Source of the DNA: Flavobacterium cupreum
GTDB lineage: Bacteria; Bacteroidota; Bacteroidia; Flavobacteriales; Flavobacteriaceae
DNA length: 64,000 bases
NCBI RefSeq assembly: GCF_003996965.1
Contig: NZ_QWDM01000002.1
Span: forward strand, 372,001 to 436,000
Direction of reading: 5' to 3'
This document shows, piece after piece, positions 58,717 through 64,000 of this stretch; positions within the stretch are counted from its first letter, which is position 1; each line of letters opens with the position of its first letter. The notes under the pieces were generated by a model. It saw only the letters and a program-made list of their open reading frames with translations, had not been told where the DNA came from and made no database searches. A program made the position numbers and the translations under genes.

Positions 58717-59268
58717 CTACAGGGATTCCAATATTCCATAGAGGCATTTATTAGAAAATTGAATCGTAATATTTTCCTTTTTTTGATTTTCAATAGCTAA
58801 TAAATCATAAGGTTCCAAATAATACGGCTTGTCATTAATTTTAATAACTGTTGTTTGTAAAGAAAATAAAACTATGATCTGAGCATTACAATTCTGATTA
58901 CGATCTGTTATTTTGAGTTTAGGATTCGATATTTTTTTAGAAACCATCCAGTTAAAATCAATCCCTTTTGTATAAGAAGTTACTTCATCATCCGAATTAA
59001 ATTCCATGATTTCATATTTCTCGTATACTTTTTTCTCTTTGTTTATCTCAATAGGTAAGGAGTTATCAAGCATAACCAGATATCGGTGATAGCCCTTAAA
59101 TTTGGTAAACACTGAAGGCACTTCCGCTATTACAGCACTGCTTATTCTGAATACAAAATCCCTATCGCTATAGTTTGCTGTTTCCGGATATATCATATAT
59201 TCATATGTCAATCCGCCACTCCAAACAGAGGCTGTAGTTTCTTTTTTAGGAAAAAGACGTAGGTTCAT
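58717..59268 (-). CDS. hutD: HutD/Ves family protein
   Basis: A 183-residue bicupin-like protein of the HutD family. It has SVWSGGLTYEYMIYPETANY near 14, DFVFRISSAVIAEVPSVFTKF near 37, FKGYHRYLVMLDNSLPI near 56 and a second cupin half near 120-175. HutD is linked to histidine use in some bacteria but its activity is uncertain, and no hut genes are here. It is flanked by two copies of the same promoter segment and directly follows a decayed acetyltransferase start. Confidence 0.8.
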   Translation of the reverse strand: MNLRLFPKKETTASVWSGGLTYEYMIYPETANYSDRDFVFRISSAVIAEVPSVFTKFKGYHRYLVMLDNSLPIEINKEKKVYEKYEIMEFNSDDEVTSYTKGIDFNWMVSKKISNPKLKITDRNQNCNAQIIVLFSLQTTVIKINDKPYYLEPYDLLAIENQKKENITIQFSNKCLYGILESL

Positions 59269-59271
59269 TTT

Positions 59272-59388
59272 TTAGTATTTTGAAATGAATGTCGGGATTT
59301 TGAAAGTTTCTCTTTTTGCGTTCACGAGCTTGACAACCGTCTGCAATATTAATGATGGAATATATTGTATTGTTAGTTTCAAAATCAT
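59272..59388 (-). pseudogene. Decayed duplicate of the GNAT gene 5' end
   Basis: A 38-codon frame starting MILKLTIQYIPSLI, with LVNAKRETFK later. It aligns to the GNAT N-terminus (MISKATLQDIPALLTLINSA, with RGETSKK later). It stops 3 nt before the hutD start and keeps the GNAT promoter segment upstream. I read it as a truncated remnant. Confidence 0.5.
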
Positions 59389-59477
59389 GGTATATGATGC
59401 TGTATTTATTTAATAGCCTCCTGCTTTAGCTGGAGGAACAAAATTATGATATTCAGGTTTGGCTTTAGCCGAAATTG
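59338..59477. repeat. Duplicated segment, copy B
   Basis: Matches copy A at 58565-58706. It includes the GNAT remnant start and a minus-strand -7 element TAATTTTG (59447 to 59440). Its variable hairpin is CCTCC / GGAGG instead of GTTCTT / AAGAAC. Confidence 0.65.
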
Positions 59478-59541
59478 CTAGTTTTTTGGCTAAAGCCATT
59501 TTGAGATTTCATTTATTGACCTCCAGCTAAAGCAGGAGGCA
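59417..59541. repeat. Nested inverted repeat element
   Basis: The outer arms 59417-59437 and 59521-59541 are a perfect 21-bp inverted repeat (core CCTCCTGCTTTAGCTGGAGG). The inner arms TGGCTTTAGCC (59461-59471) and 59489-59499 are a perfect 11-bp inverted repeat. Each outer arm can also fold on itself. Such elements, around TTTAGC, are typical dispersed repeats of flavobacterial genomes. Confidence 0.9.
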
Positions 59542-59694
59542 ATTCAAAAAAGCTAAGCGTTAATTTAATAATATTTCCCCAAATAAGAGGTCACACAATC
59601 ATTGGAATTTCCAGAAAAATCTAAAGTGTGGTATTATAGAGCCACGCTTTTCTAGTTTGGAACATTTAACTTGCAAAAAAAAAACAGTCATTTA

Positions 59695-59702
59695 TAACTT
59701 TG
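59695..59702 (+). promoter_or_regulatory. Putative -7 element of the RadC-like gene
   Basis: TAACTTTG matches TAnnTTTG, about 37 nt before the ATG at 59740. The nearest TTG is 21 bp upstream. Confidence 0.45.
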
Positions 59703-59739
59703 AGAGACTGTTGTAATTAATTTGTAAAGCTTTATTATT

Positions 59740-60210
59740 ATGGAAACGATAAAGGAAAAACAAGATTGGAGAATTGCATCAGAAGTTGAACTGATTTACA
59801 AAACCAAAATAAAAGCCTCTGAACGACCTCACATCATTTCGTCGGTAGCAGCTTATAAACTGGCTTTAAAATCCTGGAATCCTAATAAAATAGAGTTTTT
59901 AGAGCAGTTTAAAATTCTTCTGCTGAATAAGTCAAATAGAGTGCTGGGGATTTATGAAGTATCCACAGGAGGCATAACGTCAACTATTGTAGACCTGAGA
60001 TTATTATTTACTGCGGCACTCAAAGCAAATGCTACCGCTCTGATTATGCTGCACAATCATCCATCGGGTAAAACACGCCCTTCTGCTGCCGATAAACAGA
60101 TTACTAAAAAAGTAAAGGAAGCAGGTATTATTCTGGATATAGAAGTTGTAGATCATTTAATTATTAGCCCGGAAAGCTATTATTTTTTTGCGGATAATGG
60201 TAATATCTAA
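59740..60210 (+). CDS. RadC-like JAB/MPN domain protein
   Basis: A 156-residue protein of the RadC family with a JAMM metal site, HNHPSG and SAADKQ (His105, His107, Asp118). The family's N-terminal helix-hairpin-helix part is missing, so only the JAB domain remains. Such short RadC proteins are common on mobile and accessory elements, and their biochemical role is not settled. It has its own promoter and a strong terminator, and sits beside a defence-like gene set. Confidence 0.88.
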   Translation: METIKEKQDWRIASEVELIYKTKIKASERPHIISSVAAYKLALKSWNPNKIEFLEQFKILLLNKSNRVLGIYEVSTGGITSTIVDLRLLFTAALKANATALIMLHNHPSGKTRPSAADKQITKKVKEAGIILDIEVVDHLIISPESYYFFADNGNI

Positions 60211-60313
60211 ACATCTATGAGTTTTAATTGAAATGTTACTCCGCAGTGGCCATTATGATTTTTTCAGAGAAATTATTGAATGGGAAGTAAACGTTTGAAG
60301 ATATATTAAATTG

Positions 60314-60343
60314 AAAAGAGACCTTTGATGAGGTCTCTTTTTT
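60314..60343 (+). terminator. Terminator of the RadC-like gene
   Basis: AAAAGAGACCT / AGGTCTCTTTT perfect 11-bp stem with a 6-nt loop and T-run. Confidence 0.85.
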
Positions 60344-60374
60344 TAGTTTCTTAATTGCTATCGAGAGTTACTTG

Positions 60375-61133
60375 CTATTTTTTGTATAATTTATAAAAGG
60401 CTTCAGACGTGTTCATAACAAATTCTACATGAGCATCGTAGCTATTTTGATTAGAAAAATCAGAAATTAATGTTTGTGTTTTGTATGGATGAATAATTGT
60501 TCCAGGAATTCTATTATATACATTATTCAATTCCTCAACCAAAGTTTCGGATATTTTTTTTTCCTTAGAAATAAGAATATAAAAATAATAGGAGTTTACA
60601 GAAACAGCCCAAATTATGAAATTTTCATTTTTAATTCCTACGTCTACGGCACCACATCTCATAGATGTAGGATATATTTTTATACCATTTGTGATCCAAG
60701 GAGTAATTATGTCTAATATTAGTATTACATTTCCCCAAGTTTCATTGCCATTAAGAATGAAATGCTTAAAATTTTCAAAATAGTTATCTTCACTCTTGAT
60801 TGTTCTCGAAGAATTAAAAATGGTTTTTAATAAACTTCTTAGAAGTAAATCGTAATCATATTCAAAAATAAACTGTTTCTTTTCTTCATGAAAGTTTTTA
60901 AAATATTTATCGTAAAGAGAGCAAAAATAAGAATCGAGTTTTGAGAGTTTTTCGTTATTACATTTTGAACAAACATCAGAAATTACAAGTTCCGATGTAA
61001 CAAATTTATCTTGGCTACCAATGTATCTAAATGTTAGGTTTGGCATTCTTGTAATTAAACATTTAGGCCAAATATGTTCCTTCGTAAGTTTGGTTTTTAT
61101 ATCACAATATGCACATTTTTTCATTAAAGACAA
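60375..61133 (-). CDS. HNH-like zinc-finger protein, probable nuclease
   Basis: A 252-residue, very AT-rich gene. The N-terminus has an HNH-type zinc fold: CAYC (Cys7, Cys10), KEHIWPKC (His20, Cys25) and VCSKCNNEKLSKLD (Cys54, Cys57, Asn58). This resembles HNH endonucleases. The remaining 190 residues have no recognised domain. The start may instead be the Met at 61124. It is downstream of and on the same strand as the TIR gene, after a palindrome, so it could belong to the same defence unit. Nuclease activity is inferred from the motif only. Confidence 0.65.
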   Translation of the reverse strand: MSLMKKCAYCDIKTKLTKEHIWPKCLITRMPNLTFRYIGSQDKFVTSELVISDVCSKCNNEKLSKLDSYFCSLYDKYFKNFHEEKKQFIFEYDYDLLLRSLLKTIFNSSRTIKSEDNYFENFKHFILNGNETWGNVILILDIITPWITNGIKIYPTSMRCGAVDVGIKNENFIIWAVSVNSYYFYILISKEKKISETLVEELNNVYNRIPGTIIHPYKTQTLISDFSNQNSYDAHVEFVMNTSEAFYKLYKK

Positions 61134-61176
61134 GAGTTGATTAAATCGCAGGTATATGAGTCACTTTTCTGTTAAC

Positions 61177-61225
61177 GCGAGCGTCTCGCTCGTATGTACT
61201 TTATGTTCACGAGCGAGACGCTCGC
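61177..61225. repeat. GC-rich 17-bp perfect inverted repeat
   Basis: GCGAGCGTCTCGCTCGT (61177-61193) and its complement (61209-61225), with a 15-nt loop, lie between the TIR and HNH-like genes. It is strikingly GC-rich in an AT-rich neighbourhood. No T-run follows, so it is more a dispersed repeat or cruciform than a plain terminator. Confidence 0.85.
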
Positions 61226-61239
61226 CTAGCAGGGGAACT

Positions 61240-61647
61240 TTAATTTGTAATATTATATTGTTTTTTTATTGATAAGTATATCGGATAAAGTGTATCACTA
61301 TTTATTTCTTTTAATTTTATATATTTAATTCCTGTAAGTAATTTAGAAGGCATTACATCATCAAATATTACAGGTAATATTTGTTTGTTTAATGATTTTG
61401 CAATTTCTAACTCATTCTCTATCCACTCTGATTTTTCAGAATTTTGAGAGGTAATTAATAATATTTTATTAACATTCTGTATGTTTTTCTTTATCTCTTC
61501 TTGAATGTTTTCGCCAATGTTTATTGTATTATAATCAGTTAATACCTTTATACCAAAATCTACAAGTCCTTTTTCAATTTCCATTACTTTTTCTTTATCC
61601 AAATGTGAGTATATTATGAAAACCCTACGTTCTCCCCGCTCTTGCAC
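61240..61647 (-). CDS. TIR domain protein
   Basis: A 135-residue single-domain TIR protein. It starts at a GTG (the first in-frame start after the previous stop) and reads RRVFIIYSHLDKEKVMEI, KILLITSQNSEKSEWIENEL and LPVIFDDV. Glu79 in WIENEL is in the place of the catalytic Glu of NAD-cleaving TIR domains. It starts 8 nt after the DUF4062 stop, so the two are one operon. Bacterial TIR proteins of this kind commonly act in abortive anti-phage responses by degrading NAD or making signal nucleotides. Confidence 0.82.
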   Translation of the reverse strand: MQERGERRVFIIYSHLDKEKVMEIEKGLVDFGIKVLTDYNTINIGENIQEEIKKNIQNVNKILLITSQNSEKSEWIENELEIAKSLNKQILPVIFDDVMPSKLLTGIKYIKLKEINSDTLYPIYLSIKKQYNITN

Positions 61648-61655
61648 GAAGGAAA

Positions 61656-62717
61656 CTAGCGGTCTTGAACTGTTAAATTTAACGCATTTAATCTTTCAGT
61701 TTTATTTGAACCTATTATATTTTGATAAGTTTCTTCTAATAATTTTACTTGCTTATCTTTATATCCGCTTTTATTTTTAACATTCCAATAAACACTATCA
61801 TTATAAATTAAAAGTATTTCCATATCTGTAATATCAAAGTCTACGAAGCTTAATTCTTGATAGATTTCATTGGATATTCTAAAACCATCAATTTTAGCTA
61901 CATACTCATACCAAATTTTTCCTTCTGGATTTGTATCTGAAATTATATTAAAATCCAATTTTTCTACATTAACTTTAAAAGTTTTAAATAATAGATTATA
62001 AAATTTTGATGCTTTAATAGAGTTATCAATTTTATCAATCTGATTATTTCCTTCTTCAGGATTAACTTTTCTCAATATATTTTCTAATAATTCTTCCGAT
62101 TTTTTATTGAGTAATGTTAAGTTATCGAGAGTATTTAAGACTATTTTTGTTTCATTTTGCTTTAGTCTTTCATTAAGAAAATTAAACATCATGCCAGCCC
62201 ATTGCTTTTTTAAGCTTAATTCAATTTCTCTAGCAAATTCAAAAGGAAAAAAACCATTATTTACCGATGAAAGTCGTACTGTATTTATGAACTCAAAAAT
62301 TTTCTTAGCATGCTTTTGATTTTCAATTGATGGAAAAATTATTTTGTCGATAATATCTTGATTATCTTTATTTTTTTGATAAAGACGGTGATCTTCATAT
62401 ACTTCTCTTTTTATGAAAGTAAATACAGGTAAATTTTTTACGCGAGCGGCTTCATATTCTGCATTAGTAATCGATTTTTTAGGATCTGAAATATAGTTTC
62501 CTCCAAATCTGCCTCCAATAACTAAAATAAACATATTGCAGTTTTCTATTTCATTAACGCAACATTCATGTGTATGTAAATCAGGGTGATAAAAAATATC
62601 TCCCCTTTCGCTTAAAACAGTTTCATAATTGCAACTTGTAATAAATTCAGAAAGATTGTCTCTAATTTGCGATAAATCATAACAAGTTGAACTAATAAAA
62701 ATTCTAGGATTTGCCAT
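61656..62717 (-). CDS. DUF4062 domain protein
   Basis: A 353-residue protein. The N-terminus is the DUF4062 domain (about 4-85), with RIFISSTCYDLSQIRDNL, HECCVNEIENCNMFILVIGGRFGG and ITNAEYEAAR. DUF4062 is a TIR/SLOG-like Rossmann fold found in many defence and NTPase fusion proteins. The C-terminal 250 residues are helical, with a likely coiled stretch near 180-225, and have no recognised domain. The gene is AT-rich and forms an operon with the TIR gene. I infer a sensor or activator for the TIR effector. Confidence 0.78.
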   Translation of the reverse strand: MANPRIFISSTCYDLSQIRDNLSEFITSCNYETVLSERGDIFYHPDLHTHECCVNEIENCNMFILVIGGRFGGNYISDPKKSITNAEYEAARVKNLPVFTFIKREVYEDHRLYQKNKDNQDIIDKIIFPSIENQKHAKKIFEFINTVRLSSVNNGFFPFEFAREIELSLKKQWAGMMFNFLNERLKQNETKIVLNTLDNLTLLNKKSEELLENILRKVNPEEGNNQIDKIDNSIKASKFYNLLFKTFKVNVEKLDFNIISDTNPEGKIWYEYVAKIDGFRISNEIYQELSFVDFDITDMEILLIYNDSVYWNVKNKSGYKDKQVKLLEETYQNIIGSNKTERLNALNLTVQDR

Positions 62718-62854
62718 TTTAAGTTTGAATGTTAGTTTTATTTTTTAATCCAAAATAACAATTTAATTTACAATTAACCTATCAAGAAACTACAAATTAA
62801 GTATACAATAAATCTGTTTAATCTGTGGTTTAAATATTTTTTAAGAAGAGTAAT

Positions 62855-64000
62855 TTACCCCAAAAATGCCTTCAATTCCTCATAAGTCTTAATCTTCACA
62901 CTAACTTTCTCCTCATTCATAACACTCTCAATTTGTTCCGGAATCGGAAGTGTAATGCCCAGGGCAGGTTCAACCACATCCAGAAACTTAATAGGATGCG
63001 CCGTTTCTAAGAAAACGCCAATGGCATTCTCGTGTTTTTGTAACTCTTTTTTCAAACCTAAATAGCCAACAGCACCATGGGGTTCTGCGATATAACCATC
63101 GGTTTTGTAAATTTGTTTTAGGGCTTCAAGCGTTTCTTCATCGGTATAACTGTAGGAGGAGAAATCTTTTTCGAAAGCTTTTAAGTCATTGTTATACAAT
63201 TCCTGAATTCTGATGAAGTTACTTGGGTTTCCAACGTCCATAGCGTTTGAGATAGTCGCTTTGGAAGGTTTTGGCTCGTATTTTCCACTTTCTAAAAATC
63301 TTGGTACGGTATCGTTTACGTTGGTAGACGCTACAAAATGTTCGATAGGCAAACCTAATTTTTTTGCCATAATTCCGGCGCAGATATTTCCGAAGTTTCC
63401 ACTTGGGCAAGAGAAAACCAAGGGTTTGTTCTGGCTTTTCAGTGCTTTATACGCAAAGAAGAAATAGAACATTTGCGGCAGCCAGCGCGCAATATTAATC
63501 GAATTTGCCGAAGTCAGGTTTTTATGCGCTAAACTTTCGTCCAAAAACGCTTTTTTGACCATATCCTGGCAATCGTCAAAAACACCGTCAACTTCAAGCG
63601 CTTTAATATTTTTGCCTAAAGTCGTCAATTGTTTTTCCTGAATATCACTCACTTTTCCGGATGGATATAAAATCACGACATCGACACCTGCAACGCCTAA
63701 AAATCCGCTCGCAACAGCTCCGCCCGTATCTCCGGAAGTCGCTACCAGAACCGTATTTTTACTGTCTTTTTTGTCTTTGTTAAAATACGCCAGGCAACGG
63801 GACATAAATCGCGCTCCAACGTCTTTAAAAGCCATAGTCGGTCCGTGGAATAATTCCAGCGAATAAATGTCTTTTTCCACTTCCACCAGCGGAAAATCAA
63901 AGGATAAAGTGTCGGCTATGATTTCTCTTAAATGATCCTCCGGGATATCATCGCCTACAAATTGCTGAATCACATCAAAAGCAATATTATGATGGGTCAG
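62855..64000 (-). CDS. thrC: Threonine synthase (5' end beyond window)
   Basis: Converts O-phosphohomoserine to threonine. The 381 residues seen run from the window edge (LTHHNIAFDVIQQFVG) to the stop at 62855; about 50 N-terminal residues are missing. Motifs are ELFHGPTMAFKDVGARFMSR with the PLP Lys in AFKD, the loop VATSGDTGGAVASGF and CPSGNFGNICAG. The first in-window GTG (63973) is an internal codon and not the start. The C-terminus KTYEELKAFLG is complete. Confidence 0.94.
   Translation of the reverse strand: MTHHNIAFDVIQQFVGDDIPEDHLREIIADTLSFDFPLVEVEKDIYSLELFHGPTMAFKDVGARFMSRCLAYFNKDKKDSKNTVLVATSGDTGGAVASGFLGVAGVDVVILYPSGKVSDIQEKQLTTLGKNIKALEVDGVFDDCQDMVKKAFLDESLAHKNLTSANSINIARWLPQMFYFFFAYKALKSQNKPLVFSCPSGNFGNICAGIMAKKLGLPIEHFVASTNVNDTVPRFLESGKYEPKPSKATISNAMDVGNPSNFIRIQELYNNDLKAFEKDFSSYSYTDEETLEALKQIYKTDGYIAEPHGAVGYLGLKKELQKHENAIGVFLETAHPIKFLDVVEPALGITLPIPEQIESVMNEEKVSVKIKTYEELKAFLG

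Noticed and set aside
58717-59268. hutD as evidence of a histidine-utilisation operon
   Set aside because: No hutH, hutU, hutI or hutG is nearby; only the HutD/Ves family assignment stands.
60375-60716. A plus-strand frame (60474-60716) antisense to the HNH-like gene
   Set aside because: It lies inside the HNH-like frame on the other strand, which has clear Cys/His motifs.

Overview
The window is AT-rich chromosomal DNA of a member of the Bacteroidota, most likely a Flavobacterium or close relative. The evidence is TAnnTTTG-type promoter elements ahead of many genes, a fused CcoNO cytochrome oxidase subunit, a DUF5606 gene, a type IX secretion-like C-terminus, and dispersed short repeats of a kind common in flavobacterial genomes. 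No rRNA, tRNA, CRISPR array, integrase or transposase was seen.

Layout. 1-2230: end of a lipoprotein gene, a cysteine desulfurase and a Sua5/YrdC tRNA-modification enzyme. 2270-8380: a DegT/VioA-like sugar aminotransferase diverging from a tightly packed operon of ACP, KASIII, Rieske oxygenase, SDR, a second KASIII and a NeuD-type acyltransferase. Together these look like a pathway that builds a short hydroxyacyl chain on a carrier protein and attaches it to a 4-amino sugar. 8430-15960: surface glycan/LPS core genes (five to six glycosyltransferases, a heptosyltransferase and a Kdo/WaaP-like kinase). 16050-24440: housekeeping genes (dapD, an Aer-like PAS protein, ruvX, mqo, an FUSC membrane protein, def, DUF5606, mazG). 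24440-35320: a complete cbb3 oxidase locus with a CRP/FNR regulator, ccoI, ccoS, ccoNO, ccoQ, ccoP, ccoG, ccoH, a TauE/DsbD_2-like membrane protein and hemN. Three copies of an FNR-like palindrome sit upstream of ccoI, ccoS and hemN, two of them at exactly the same distance from the promoter. 35450-55200: mixed metabolism and housekeeping (DoxX, MCC-type carboxylase beta subunit, lpxD, msrB, prfB with its programmed frameshift, threonine aldolase, YbaB, S9 peptidase, cysteine synthase-like enzyme, LamG exported protein, YebC, S41 protease, gcvT, nnrD).

54400-64000 is more accessory. It holds a HipA-like kinase/DUF3037 pair, a lipoprotein pectate lyase divergent from a CRP-like regulator, a locally duplicated acetyltransferase/promoter segment around a hutD gene, a RadC-like JAB protein, and a compact AT-rich DUF4062-TIR operon next to an HNH-like zinc-finger gene that looks like an anti-phage candidate. 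The window ends in a truncated thrC.

A theme throughout is repeat structure beyond stop codons. Perfect 8-bp and 14-bp tandem arrays lie between a stop codon and its terminator, and two degenerate repeat families (AACCTGAAAC-like and AAAGGTTCAGAGG-like) always lie in the same orientation relative to the gene they follow.
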